Of a DNA stretch of 64,000 nt, positions 55,751-64,000 are shown piece by piece (position 1 is the first letter of the stretch; the number at the start of each line of letters is the position of its first letter). Position numbers and translations under genes: made by a program. Source of the DNA: Comamonadaceae bacterium. GTDB taxonomy: Bacteria; Pseudomonadota; Gammaproteobacteria; Burkholderiales; Burkholderiaceae_C. The stretch is taken from assembly GCA_947476465.1 (NCBI GenBank), contig CANJQN010000007.1:62001-126000 (forward strand), read 5' to 3'. The notes beneath the pieces were generated by a model that worked only from the letters and a program-made list of their open reading frames with translations, searched no databases and was not told the origin of the DNA.

Positions 55751-57445
55751 ATGCATTCTCAAGCAGACTGGAGCCGGCTTGCCGGGCAATTCCAGCAAGA
55801 CCTCGGAGAAGGCTGGAAGAAGGCCGCCGAATCCTTCGAGGCCATGGCGCGCAACGCCAACCCATCGGCGAGCAGTGTGCCGCAAGTGCAGTTCGACGCC
55901 GAGCAGATGCAGCAATTGCAGCAGGCTTACCTGCGCGAAGCGGCGGACCTCTGGAACAAAGGCCTGGAGCCATCCCCCGACCGGCGCTTCGCCGCCCCCG
56001 CCTGGAAAGACAACCCGGTCAGCGCGTTCTCTGCCGCCGTCTACCTGCTCAATGCGCGCACGCTGCTGGGCATGGTCGAGACCGCGCAGAGCGACGAGAA
56101 GACCAAGGGCCGCCTGCGCTTTGCCGTCGAGCAGTGGCTCGCGGCCTCGGCGCCCAGCAACTTCATGGCACTCAATCCCGAGGCGCAGAAGAAGGCCGTG
56201 GAAACCAAGGGTGAGAGCATCGCCAAGGGCATGGAAAACCTGTGGAAGGACATCCAGCAGGGCCACGTCTCCATGACCGACATGAGCCTGTTCGAGGTCG
56301 GCCGCAACGTCGCCACGACCGAGGGCGCGGTCGTGTTCGAGAACGATCTGTTCCAGCTGATCGAATACCGGCCGCTCACCGCCAAGGTGTACGAGCGCCC
56401 CTTCCTGGTGGTGCCGCCGTGCATCAACAAGTTCTACATCCTCGACCTGCAACCCGACAACTCGCTGGTGCGCTTTCTGGTCGAGCAGGGCCACCGTACC
56501 TTCGTGGTCAGCTGGCGCAACCCCGATGAGTCGAGCCAGCAAAAGACCTGGGACGACTACATCGGCGACGGCGCCATTCGCGCCATCGAGACGGTGCGCG
56601 AGATCGCGGGCACCGAGCAGATCAACGCGCTGGGCTTTTGCGTCGGCGGCACGATCCTGGGCACGGCGCTGGCCGTGCTGGCCGCGCGCGGCGAGAAGCC
56701 GGTCGCTTCGCTCACCCTGCTGACCACCCTGCTGGACTTCACTGACACCGGCGTGCTCGACCTCTTCATTGACGAGGACTTCGTCAAGTACCGCGAGATG
56801 CAACTGGGCCGAGGCGGCCTGCTCAAGGGCCAGGAGCTCGGCTCCACCTTCAGCTTCCTGCGCCCGAACGACCTGGTGTGGAATTACGTGGTCGGCAACT
56901 ACCTCAAGGGCGAGACGCCGCCCCCCTTTGACCTGCTCTACTGGAACAGCGACTCGACCAACCTGCCGGGTCCGATGTTCACCTGGTATCTGCGCAACAC
57001 CTACTTTGAGAACAACCTGGTCAAGCCCGGCAAGCTCACGGTGTGCGGCCAGAAGATCGACCTGGGCAAGATCGACATCCCAGCTTACATCTATGGCTCA
57101 CGCGAGGACCACATCGTGCCCATCGGCGGCGCTTATGCCTCGGTGGCGCACCTGGGCGGCAAGAAGCGCTTCGTCATGGGCGCCTCCGGACACATCGCCG
57201 GCGTGATCAACCCGCCCGCCAAGAAAAAGCGTTCTTATTGGACCTCCGATCGCTTGCCCAAGTCCGTTGATGCGTGGATCACGGGCGCCACCGAGCATCC
57301 TGGCAGTTGGTGGACTGACTGGTCCGCCTGGCTTAAGCCAATGGCGGGCAAGCAGGTTCCCGCGCCCAAGGCGTTCGGACGCGGCAAGCACAAGGTGATC
57401 GAACCGGCCCCCGGCCGCTACGTCAAGGCCAAAGCCAAGGCCTGA
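55751..57445 (+). CDS. phaC: Class I poly(3-hydroxyalkanoate) synthase PhaC
   Basis: The 564-residue product starts MHSQADWSRLAGQFQQDL behind AGGAAAC; ATG 55721 is an alternative. PhaC polymerises 3-hydroxyacyl-CoA into storage polyester. The lipase-like box GFCVGGT holds the catalytic Cys (about 297). Asp lies in GSREDHIVP and His in GASGHIAGVINPP. Length suits class I. It heads phaC-phaA-phaB, which makes polyhydroxybutyrate from acetyl-CoA. Confidence 0.97.
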   Translation: MHSQADWSRLAGQFQQDLGEGWKKAAESFEAMARNANPSASSVPQVQFDAEQMQQLQQAYLREAADLWNKGLEPSPDRRFAAPAWKDNPVSAFSAAVYLLNARTLLGMVETAQSDEKTKGRLRFAVEQWLAASAPSNFMALNPEAQKKAVETKGESIAKGMENLWKDIQQGHVSMTDMSLFEVGRNVATTEGAVVFENDLFQLIEYRPLTAKVYERPFLVVPPCINKFYILDLQPDNSLVRFLVEQGHRTFVVSWRNPDESSQQKTWDDYIGDGAIRAIETVREIAGTEQINALGFCVGGTILGTALAVLAARGEKPVASLTLLTTLLDFTDTGVLDLFIDEDFVKYREMQLGRGGLLKGQELGSTFSFLRPNDLVWNYVVGNYLKGETPPPFDLLYWNSDSTNLPGPMFTWYLRNTYFENNLVKPGKLTVCGQKIDLGKIDIPAYIYGSREDHIVPIGGAYASVAHLGGKKRFVMGASGHIAGVINPPAKKKRSYWTSDRLPKSVDAWITGATEHPGSWWTDWSAWLKPMAGKQVPAPKAFGRGKHKVIEPAPGRYVKAKAKA

Positions 57446-57482
57446 GCCAACCCCCGTTTTACAAACCTCCTGAAGAGACACC

Positions 57483-58664
57483 ATGGAAGACATCGTCATC
57501 GTTTCCGCCGCGCGCACCGCCGTCGGCAAGTTCGGCGGCTCGCTCGCCAAGATCCCCGCGACCGAACTTGGCGCCATCGCCATCAAGGAAGCCCTGGCTC
57601 GCGCCAAGCTCGACCCGGCCCTGGTGGGTGAGGTCATCATGGGGCAGGTGTTGGCGGCGGGTGCCGGGCAGAACCCGGCGCGCCAGGCCCTGCTCAAGGC
57701 CGGCCTGCCCAAGGAGGTGCCGGGCCTGACCATCAACGCGGTGTGCGGCTCGGGCCTCAAATCCGTCATGCTGGCAGCGCAGGCCATCGCCTGGGGCGAC
57801 GCCGAGATCGTCGTGGCCGGTGGCCAGGAGAACATGAGCGCGTCGCCTCACGTGCTCATGGGCTCGCGCGACGGCCAGCGCATGGGCGACTGGAAGATGA
57901 TCGATTCCATGATCGTCGACGGCTTGTGGGACGTCTACAACCAGTACCACATGGGCGTCACCGCCGAGAACGTCGCCAAGGCCTACGGCATCGACCGCGC
58001 CGCGCAGGACGCCCTGGCCCTGGCCAGCCAGCAAAAGGCCACCGCGGCCCAGGATGCCGGCCGCTTCAAGGACGAGATCGTCCCGGTCCTGATCCCACAG
58101 CGCAAGGGCGACCCCCTGGTGTTCGACACCGACGAATACGTCAATCGCAAGACCAACGCCGAAGCCCTGGCAGGCTTGCGCCCGGCCTTCGACAAGGCCG
58201 GCTCGGTCACCGCCGGCAATGCCTCGGGCCTCAACGACGGCGCCGCCGCCGTGGTGTTGATGAGCGCACGCAAGGCCGCCGCGCTGGGCCTCAAGCCGCT
58301 GGCGCGCATCGCCGCCTTCGGCACCTCGGGCCTGGACCCCGCCACCATGGGCATGGGGCCGGTGCCGGCTTCACGCAAGGCGCTGCAACGCGCCGGCTGG
58401 AGCGTCCAGGACGTGGACCTGTTCGAGCTGAACGAGGCGTTCGCGGCACAGGCCTGCGCGGTCAACAAGGAGCTTGGCATTGATCCTGCTAAGGTCAATG
58501 TGAACGGTGGCGCCATCGCCATCGGGCACCCCATTGGGGCATCGGGATGCCGCGTGCTGGTCACGCTGCTGCACGAGATGCGGCGGCGTGAGGCGCGCAA
58601 AGGCCTTGCGGCCTTGTGCATCGGCGGCGGCATGGGGGTCTCCCTCGCTGTCGAACGCACTTGA
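57483..58664 (+). CDS. phaA: Acetyl-CoA acetyltransferase (beta-ketothiolase) PhaA
   Basis: The 393-residue product starts [21 protein letters not shown]. It condenses two acetyl-CoA to acetoacetyl-CoA. The nucleophilic Cys is in [14 protein letters not shown] (about 88); the second active site has [21 protein letters not shown] and [14 protein letters not shown]. It follows phaC by 37 bases. Confidence 0.97.
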   Translation: MEDIVIVSAARTAVGKFGGSLAKIPATELGAIAIKEALARAKLDPALVGEVIMGQVLAAGAGQNPARQALLKAGLPKEVPGLTINAVCGSGLKSVMLAAQAIAWGDAEIVVAGGQENMSASPHVLMGSRDGQRMGDWKMIDSMIVDGLWDVYNQYHMGVTAENVAKAYGIDRAAQDALALASQQKATAAQDAGRFKDEIVPVLIPQRKGDPLVFDTDEYVNRKTNAEALAGLRPAFDKAGSVTAGNASGLNDGAAAVVLMSARKAAALGLKPLARIAAFGTSGLDPATMGMGPVPASRKALQRAGWSVQDVDLFELNEAFAAQACAVNKELGIDPAKVNVNGGAIAIGHPIGASGCRVLVTLLHEMRRREARKGLAALCIGGGMGVSLAVERT

Positions 58665-58714
58665 ACCCGCACACTGTTATCGGCCGACGTGTTTTTAAAT
58701 AGAAGGAGACGACC

Positions 58715-59452
58715 ATGAGCCAGAAAGTAGCGTATGTCACCGGTGGCATGGGTGGGATCGGCACCGCCATCTGCCAGCGGATGCACAAAGAGGGTTTCAC
58801 GGTCATCGCCGGTTGCGGCCCTACGCGCGATTTCGACAAGTGGGTGGCCGAGCAAAAGGCGCTTGGCTACACCTTTCATGCATCGGTCGGCAACGTCGGT
58901 GACTGGCAGAGCACCTGCGACGCCTTCACCAAGGCGAAGGCCGCGCACGGCCCGATCGATGTGCTGGTGAACAACGCCGGCATTACCCGCGACCGCATGT
59001 TCGTCAAGATGTCGCGTGAAGACTGGGACGCGGTGATCGACACCAACCTCAACTCCATGTTCAATGTCACCAAGCAGGTGGTGGCCGACATGGTCGACCG
59101 GGGCTGGGGCCGCATCATCAACATCTCCTCGGTCAACGGCGCGAAGGGCCAGGCCGGCCAGACCAACTATTCGGCGGCCAAGGCGGGTATGCACGGCTTT
59201 ACCATGGCGCTGGCGCAGGAGTTGGCCGGCAAGGGCGTCACTGTCAACACCGTCAGCCCGGGTTACATCGGCACCGACATGGTCAAGGCCGTCCGACAGG
59301 ACGCGCTCGACAAGATCATCGCCACCATCCCGGTCAAGCGCCTGGGCCAGCCCGCAGAGATTGCCTCCATCATCGCGTGGGTGGCCTCCGAAGACGGCGG
59401 CTATTCCACCGGCGCCGATTTCTCGGTCAACGGCGGCTTGCACATGGGTTGA
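58715..59452 (+). CDS. phaB: Acetoacetyl-CoA reductase PhaB
   Basis: The 245-residue product starts MSQKVAYVTGGMGGIGTAICQRM, the Rossmann motif of short-chain dehydrogenases. It reduces acetoacetyl-CoA with NADPH to (R)-3-hydroxybutyryl-CoA for PhaC. The Ser/Tyr/Lys catalytic set is in INISSVNGAKGQAGQTNYSAAKAG (in parts), followed by VNTVSPGYIGTDMVKAV. AAGGAG precedes the ATG. It is the last gene of phaCAB. Confidence 0.97.
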   Translation: MSQKVAYVTGGMGGIGTAICQRMHKEGFTVIAGCGPTRDFDKWVAEQKALGYTFHASVGNVGDWQSTCDAFTKAKAAHGPIDVLVNNAGITRDRMFVKMSREDWDAVIDTNLNSMFNVTKQVVADMVDRGWGRIINISSVNGAKGQAGQTNYSAAKAGMHGFTMALAQELAGKGVTVNTVSPGYIGTDMVKAVRQDALDKIIATIPVKRLGQPAEIASIIAWVASEDGGYSTGADFSVNGGLHMG

Positions 59453-59945
59453 TCCGGGGCACGGTTTCGTGCGAGGGCGGTGCTGCCAGCATGTGATGCA
59501 TGCACCAGCAGACCCCAGTGGCCATTCGCCGCCAGTGAGACCAGCTTGCGCACCGTGTCGGCTCCCGTGCCGACCAAAGGCATCGGCGAGTTGGGCTCTA
59601 GAGGCCTGCTCAGGGCAACCAGGCGGTGGCCGTGATGTTGATGACCGAGCGGCACCAAGTGTATTGCGTCGGTGCCCATTGCCTTTCAGACGCTGCGCTC
59701 GTGTGGGCTCGCCTAGGGCATCGAGAGCACGTGGATCGCCAGGGGATCGCGGTAGACCACGTGGCCGCCGCCGCCACGTACATCACCATGTCCAGCAGGG
59801 CTGGCCAGGTCAGGCCTGTGAGCCGGCCGATGAACCCAATATGCGGCGCCGGTGCCGAAAGCCCGTCGTGCCGACGACGGTGCGCCTGGCCGGCGCGCAT
59901 TCGCCACAACGAGAACAGCCGCCGCGCCCGGGGTGCGCGGGCCGA
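59453..59945. other. Gap of 493 bases without a supported gene after phaB
   Basis: Open frames on both strands are short and their products do not look like a complete protein. On the minus strand, one frame has a membrane-like piece (TGLTWPALLDMVMYVAAAAT) and a neighbouring frame a different piece, which could be a decayed gene broken by frameshifts. No clear terminator for phaB was found. Nothing else is supported. Confidence 0.5.
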
Positions 59946-60656
59946 TCAGCCGAAGTTCAAGAACAGCTTGCTGTAGGGCCCCTTGAGCTTGCCGAGCGCG
60001 TCCTTGATCTGCGCCTGATCTTGCGCCAGAACCGCCTTCTTGAGTAGCTCGACGGACCCTTCGACCGAACGCAGCATCGCCGGGAATTCGGCGGATGCCG
60101 CAACCTCTTTCGGGGCTTCGCCCTTGAGCTTGCCGGCCAGAAACTCGAGCGCGCCGACCTGCGCCATGAGATGCAGGGTGCCCCCCGGTTGGGCGAGCAG
60201 CTTGCCGCCGTCGTTCAGCACATGCTCCATCTGGGCGTGATAGGCGTTCATGTGATCGCTGTAGGTGATGACGCCATTGCGGCGGCGCAGCTGAGCCATC
60301 AGCTCGCGCGCCTCCTCCAAGGTCTCATGGGCCTCGGTGAGTTTGCCGGCGCGGATCTGGGTGTCCGCCTTCTGGTAGACCTTGGCCACGGCCGCCAGCG
60401 TGGTGGAAAACGCCGGATCCCGGTCGTAGGGGGCGCCGGGCTTGGCGCCGTAGCGGTCGGCAAACGCCTGCCAGCGCTTGCGGGCCTCGGCCATCGTCTG
60501 CTCGGACTCGGTCTGCGCCTTGCTGTTCGTGCGGAACAGGACGGCGCGGTAGGGCCCATAGGCGTCGGTCATCGCGTCGGTGACGGGATCCGCCGCGGTG
60601 GCCGCGAACGCTACGGCCAGGGTCAATGAGCCAATGGCGAAATGGATGGTTTTCAT
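59946..60656 (-). CDS. Periplasmic helical protein, function unknown
   Basis: The 236-residue product starts MKTIHFAIGSLTLAVAFAATAADPVTDAM in outline, with a signal peptide cut after ATA. The mature part is mainly helical, with TNSKAQTESEQTMAEARKRW, VYQKADTQIRAGKLTEAHETLEEARELM and the His-rich SDHMNAYHAQMEHVLNDG in parts, which could bind metal or haem. I do not recognise a family. It follows the OsmC-like gene by 23 bases on the same strand. Confidence 0.75.
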   Translation of the reverse strand: MKTIHFAIGSLTLAVAFAATAADPVTDAMTDAYGPYRAVLFRTNSKAQTESEQTMAEARKRWQAFADRYGAKPGAPYDRDPAFSTTLAAVAKVYQKADTQIRAGKLTEAHETLEEARELMAQLRRRNGVITYSDHMNAYHAQMEHVLNDGGKLLAQPGGTLHLMAQVGALEFLAGKLKGEAPKEVAASAEFPAMLRSVEGSVELLKKAVLAQDQAQIKDALGKLKGPYSKLFLNFG

Positions 60657-60679
60657 GTTGGCTTTCGTGGTGATTGGAT

Positions 60680-61126
60680 TTACTTCTGCAAGACGCCGTC
60701 GGCGTCCAGCACGCGTACGGTGATGGGCAGACTCTGTCCGACGCTTTGCGTGACTGTGCAATACGTTTCAAAGGAGCCGAGCACCCGGTCCAGCCGCTCC
60801 AGCTGAGCGGCCGGCACGCCCAGGTGCAGCGTCGCCTCGATCCGCAGCACGCGCAGGCGGCCTTCCGGATTGCGTCCCACCTCAGCCTGGACCGTGCAAC
60901 GCATGGGCTCGGGGTTCTGCTTGAACTTTCTCAATGCGAACAGCAGCGAGTCGCTCAGGCAGTTGCCCACGGCCGCACACAGCAACTGCACCGGGGATGG
61001 CCCGGCCGCCTGGCCCAGGGGCGGCGGTTCGTCCCCGAGCAGCGGCGGCACCGGCGCACCGAAGTCGATGGAAAACTGGTAGTCGCGCTGCTGAGTCAGC
61101 GACACGTTGATCTGGGTGTTGTTCAT
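60680..61126 (-). CDS. OsmC/Ohr family protein
   Basis: The 148-residue product starts MNNTQINVSLTQQRDYQF. The OsmC core is seen in GPSPVQLLCAAVGNCLSDSLLF, then EGRLRVLRIEATLHL and a final Cys in FETYCTVTQSV. OsmC/Ohr enzymes reduce organic peroxides with paired cysteines; here the candidates are in AVGNCL and ETYCTV. Family member YhfA-like rather than Ohr. A start 14 codons earlier is possible. It is divergent from the LacI gene. Confidence 0.85.
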   Translation of the reverse strand: MNNTQINVSLTQQRDYQFSIDFGAPVPPLLGDEPPPLGQAAGPSPVQLLCAAVGNCLSDSLLFALRKFKQNPEPMRCTVQAEVGRNPEGRLRVLRIEATLHLGVPAAQLERLDRVLGSFETYCTVTQSVGQSLPITVRVLDADGVLQK

Positions 61127-61309
61127 GGGCGGGTGCGGTGAAATCGGGTAAATGGCTGGCGCGAACACACTTTATCTAAAAATATATTGTGTGTCGATGA
61201 AGTATTTGATGAAAGGGTTGACGCAGGTCAAATGGGAGCGACGGGGCAAGTGCTGCCGCTGGGCCGCCCGTGCCGGCCAAGCGGGTGAGTCCTTACCGTG
61301 AAAACAGTC

Positions 61310-61355
61310 TTGACACTCCTGCCCCTTCCATTCCAAACTCTCTGAAAACGTTTTC
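61310..61355 (+). promoter_or_regulatory. Promoter and LacI-type operator before the regulator gene
   Basis: TTGACA, a perfect -35, lies at 61310-61315; the -10 region is weak (about 61334-61339). A perfect 12-bp palindrome, gaaaacgttttc, lies at 61344-61355 with the central CG typical of LacI-family operators. It sits 19 bases before the regulator ATG, so the protein probably represses its own operon. Confidence 0.65.
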
Positions 61356-61374
61356 TTGAAAGGTTGGATTGCTC

Positions 61375-62391
61375 ATGCGCGCACGCCACATCACCGTGGT
61401 GGAAGTGGCCCGGCACGCCGGCGTGTCGCTCGCGACCGTCTCGCGCGTGATCAACGGCACGGCCGTGGTGTCGCCCGACAAGCGCCAGCAGGTCGAGCAG
61501 GCGATGCTGGCCCTGAAGTTCCAGCCCGACCCCATGGCGCAGGGGTTGCGCAGGGGCCAGACCAATGCGGTGGCGCTGCTGGTCGGCGACATCGCGCAGC
61601 GCCATTTCGCGCAGCTCACCCAGCACGTTCAGGCGGCGCTGGAGTCGCAGGGCAACGATTTGCTGCTGTTCAACCTTGGCCACCAGCAAAAGCGCCTCGA
61701 GGACTTCCTCGAGCGCGCCCTTCGTATGAAGCTGCGCGCCGTGGTTGTGGCCACCACCGATACCCTCACCCGTCCGGTGTTCGAGGCGGCGCGCAAGCTG
61801 CTGTCCGACGGCATCAAGGTGATTTCGCTGGGGCAGGATCTCACCCGCCAGGGCATCCCCTCCGTCGTCCACGAGGAGCACCAGGCCACGCGCGGCTCGG
61901 TCACGCACCTGGTGTCGCTCGGTCACCAAAGCATTGCCTATGTGGGGCGCATCCGTGGCTCGGCCATCGGCAGCGCGCGTTTCGCCGGCTACCGCGACGC
62001 GATGCGCAAGGCCAACCGATTCGATCCCGCGCTCGTGTGGGACATGTCGTTTCGCTACGCCGCCGGCTATGAATCCGTCGCCAAGGCGCTGGCCGAAGGG
62101 CGCGAGTTTTCAGCGCTGCAGGCGGGCAGCGACGAGATCGCCTTGGGCGCGATCGCCGCACTCCACGACCGCGGCCTGGCCGTGCCGAAAGACGTGGCGG
62201 TGGTCGGGTTCGGCGACATCGACCTTGCCGGCTTCGTGCGCCCGGCGCTGACCACTCTCAGTTCGAGCCCGCTGCAGGCCGCAGATCATCTGGCGCAGCT
62301 TGTGCGCGACGACTCGCCCACGTTGCCCGAAGACCCGCCCTGCATCCTGCTGCCGCGCCAGCTGATCGTGCGCGCGTCTTCAGGCCAGTGA
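61375..62391 (+). CDS. LacI family transcriptional regulator
   Basis: The 338-residue product starts MRARHITVVEVARHAGVSLATVSRVINGTAVV in outline; the helix-turn-helix and hinge are at residues 6-50. The effector-binding domain has NAVALLVGDIAQRHFAQLT, HLVSLGHQSIAYVGRIRG and AVVGFGDIDLAGFVRPALTT. It heads a plus-strand group with an amidohydrolase and a protein of unknown function. TTG 61369 is an alternative start. The operator-like palindrome before it suggests autoregulation. Confidence 0.9.
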   Translation: MRARHITVVEVARHAGVSLATVSRVINGTAVVSPDKRQQVEQAMLALKFQPDPMAQGLRRGQTNAVALLVGDIAQRHFAQLTQHVQAALESQGNDLLLFNLGHQQKRLEDFLERALRMKLRAVVVATTDTLTRPVFEAARKLLSDGIKVISLGQDLTRQGIPSVVHEEHQATRGSVTHLVSLGHQSIAYVGRIRGSAIGSARFAGYRDAMRKANRFDPALVWDMSFRYAAGYESVAKALAEGREFSALQAGSDEIALGAIAALHDRGLAVPKDVAVVGFGDIDLAGFVRPALTTLSSSPLQAADHLAQLVRDDSPTLPEDPPCILLPRQLIVRASSGQ

Positions 62392-62410
62392 GCCCCACAG
62401 GAACACGCTG

Positions 62411-63403
62411 ATGCCCGACTCGCCTATCCGTCTCGATGTCCATGCCCACCTCGTGCCGCTGACGCCGCACAATTTTCCCGGTGACGAAGCGGGCGCGCAT
62501 TGGACGCCCCAGGGGCGCCTGGTCGTGGACGGCGTCGAGCTGTCGAGCGCGCAGGTGTACCAGCCGCAATCCCTGCTGGCCTGGATGGACCAGCACGCCG
62601 TGGATATCGCCTGGGTTTCCGTGCCCCCCACGCTGTACCGGGCCGAGTTGGACGCCGCGTCGGCGCTACGCTGGTGCCGCCTGCTCAACGCCGCGCTGGA
62701 CGCCGTGGTGGCGCGGCATCCCACTCGCCTGCAGGCGCTGCACCACCTGCCCATCCAGCACCCACAGGAGGCGAGCCGCATCGTTGCGGACGCGGTGGGC
62801 GCCGGACACCGCCGCTTCGCCATGGCGGCCGGCGACCCCGTGGGCCTGCGCACGCTGTCGAGCCCCGAGTTCGAGCCGCTGTGGGCGGCCCTGCACGCGG
62901 CCCGCGCATTCCTGTTCCTGCACCCGGGCCGCGCCTGCGACCCGCGCTTGCGCCAGCTTTCGCTCATGAATCTTTTGGGTGGCCCCGGCGAGACGGCGCT
63001 GGCTGGCGCTCACCTGGCCATGAGCGGCGTTGCCGAGCGCTATGGCGACATCACGTTCTGCCTGGCCCATGGCGGCGGCACGCTCGCCGCCGTGGCAGGG
63101 CGGCTGCAGCGCGGACAGGACACTGGCCGCGAGGGCGCCTGGGCGGGCGGCGAAAAGGTGCGCGTGGCGCTGCGCCGCTTTTGCGTCGATTGCATCACCC
63201 ACGACGCCGCATCCCTGGAGCTTGCCGCCGCCACCTTCGGCCCTGGGCGCATCGTGTTCGGATCGGACTGGCCGTTTGCGATGGGCTTGTCGCAGCCACG
63301 CCAGCAGCTCGATGGCGTCACGCCCGCGCTGCTGGCGCGCATCCTTCAGGACAATGGCGCAGCCTTGCTCCAGCAGCACGGCGGGAAGGGCAGGGCGGCA
63401 TGA
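62411..63403 (+). CDS. Amidohydrolase family 2 (ACMSD-like) protein
   Basis: The 330-residue product starts MPDSPIRLDVHAHLVPLTPHNF. The TIM-barrel metal ligands are present: HAH (11-13), FLHPGRA (His 171), CLAHGGG (His 220) and FGSDWPFAM (Asp 286). Members decarboxylate or hydrolyse aromatic and ring-cleavage acids. It follows the LacI gene by 19 bases, and its stop overlaps the next gene in an ATGA. A catabolic role controlled by the LacI protein is inferred. Confidence 0.88.
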   Translation: MPDSPIRLDVHAHLVPLTPHNFPGDEAGAHWTPQGRLVVDGVELSSAQVYQPQSLLAWMDQHAVDIAWVSVPPTLYRAELDAASALRWCRLLNAALDAVVARHPTRLQALHHLPIQHPQEASRIVADAVGAGHRRFAMAAGDPVGLRTLSSPEFEPLWAALHAARAFLFLHPGRACDPRLRQLSLMNLLGGPGETALAGAHLAMSGVAERYGDITFCLAHGGGTLAAVAGRLQRGQDTGREGAWAGGEKVRVALRRFCVDCITHDAASLELAAATFGPGRIVFGSDWPFAMGLSQPRQQLDGVTPALLARILQDNGAALLQQHGGKGRAA

Positions 63404-64000
63404 ACCACCGCGCGACGCTGCGTCCGCCAGAGGCGGTCATGAGCCCGCAACGCATGGCGGCCATCGTCTCCACGCCGCTCTGTTTTCCCCGTTCCGCCAT
63501 GCGCGAGCTTGTCAACGGCCGCTGGCAGGTTCGCAAGCTGCGCTTCGATCTGGACGAAGAGGGCCGCGGTGAGGTGCTCTACCAGCTGGAAGGCGGCGGC
63601 TGGTTGTTTCACTTTTTCCTGGTCTCGCTCAAGCTGGACGAGGCCCAGAAGACAGACCGAAATTACGCGGCGAGCTGGGATGCCATGGGCGTTCTGTGCC
63701 AGGGCGAGTGGACTGCGCAGCGAGAGGCGCACCTGCGGCGCGAGGTGCCCAGGCAACGCGCGGGCTTCGCGGATTACGACACCCTGATGTATGCCCGCGG
63801 CAATCGCAGCGCGCGCATCTTCGACCATGTCGTGGACAGCCTGGCCCGTGGCGAACAACCCGACATGCGCGTGATCGCGCCGGTGGGCTACATCCTGCGC
63901 ACCACGGCCTTCATCGGCAACGGCCAGCTGGGCACGCGCGCCTTCGCCGGGTTTGAGCCCGATCATCCGCTGCGCCGGCCCTATCACGCGCAGTTCTGCT
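63400..64000 (+). CDS. Conserved protein of unknown function (runs off the right edge)
   Basis: The ATG at 63400 overlaps the amidohydrolase stop. About 200 residues are visible, starting MNHRATLRPPEAVMSPQRMA and continuing SAMRELVNGRWQVRKLRFDLD, VLYQLEGGGWLFHFFLVSL, YAASWDAMGVLCQGEWT and RVIAPVGYILRTTAFIGNGQLG. There is no signal peptide or membrane segment. I do not recognise the family. Coupling to the amidohydrolase gene suggests a shared catabolic pathway. Confidence 0.75.
   Translation, partial: MNHRATLRPPEAVMSPQRMAAIVSTPLCFPRSAMRELVNGRWQVRKLRFDLDEEGRGEVLYQLEGGGWLFHFFLVSLKLDEAQKTDRNYAASWDAMGVLCQGEWTAQREAHLRREVPRQRAGFADYDTLMYARGNRSARIFDHVVDSLARGEQPDMRVIAPVGYILRTTAFIGNGQLGTRAFAGFEPDHPLRRPYHAQFC

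Overview
This GC-rich window looks like ordinary chromosome of a betaproteobacterium, most likely order Burkholderiales and close to Comamonadaceae. The inference rests on gene content and order: mfd facing ispD-ispF, rpsF-priB-rpsR-rplI-dnaB, thrS-infC-rpmI-rplT-pheS-pheT-ihfA-merR, a phaC-phaA-phaB polyhydroxybutyrate operon and a Bug/TctC-type binding protein. I see no insertion sequence, prophage, CRISPR array or rRNA operon. There is one tRNA, tRNA-Pro(GGG).

Layout. Positions 1-4.9 kb hold the start of mfd, the isoprenoid genes ispD-ispF, a PolB-like 3'-5' exonuclease and rlmD. At 5.0-6.2 kb lies an unusual minus-strand trio: two CesT-like (type III secretion) chaperone genes and a short Cys-rich protein. 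At 6.3-12.4 kb a Bax-inhibitor membrane protein and a GlcG-like protein precede a minus-strand run that reads ahpC-ahpF-bfr-tonB-exbB-exbD, joining peroxide defence with iron storage and uptake energy. At 12.5-18.5 kb are ppsR/ppsA (the PEP synthase regulator and enzyme), a sodium:solute symporter carrying an EF-hand-like loop, and a zinc-ribbon membrane protein. Ribosomal and replication genes follow (rpsF to dnaB), then a 476-base structured non-coding stretch, phoH and prxQ. At 25-31.2 kb are alaA, hom, thrC, moeA, moaD and moaE.

From 31 to 41 kb come a TctC protein, clpB, a frameshifted hypothetical gene, an ArsR/MFS pair, gspA-gspB, a bactofilin and a SWIB/histone-H1-like protein. aceA (isocitrate lyase) follows behind an AT-rich promoter with palindromic operator-like sites. 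The translation operon thrS to merR occupies 43.4-51.5 kb. Downstream are tRNA-Pro, a Nudix hydrolase, a fumarylacetoacetate hydrolase family protein next to an OmpA lipoprotein and maiA, pgeF, and the phaCAB operon. The window ends with an OsmC protein and a LacI-regulated amidohydrolase cluster that runs off the right edge.

The most interesting signal is in the thrS leader (about 43421-43614). A 13-codon ORF with six threonine codons is followed by mutually exclusive RNA helices: a protector hairpin, a two-part antiterminator of 13 base pairs, and an intrinsic terminator just before thrS. This is the layout of ribosome-mediated transcription attenuation, here apparently sensing threonyl-tRNA charging upstream of the threonyl-tRNA synthetase gene and possibly the whole translation operon. 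Other points of note are the CesT-like trio, several large palindromic intergenic elements, the rare ATC start of infC, a strong terminator touching the pheS start, and a frameshifted conserved gene next to clpB.
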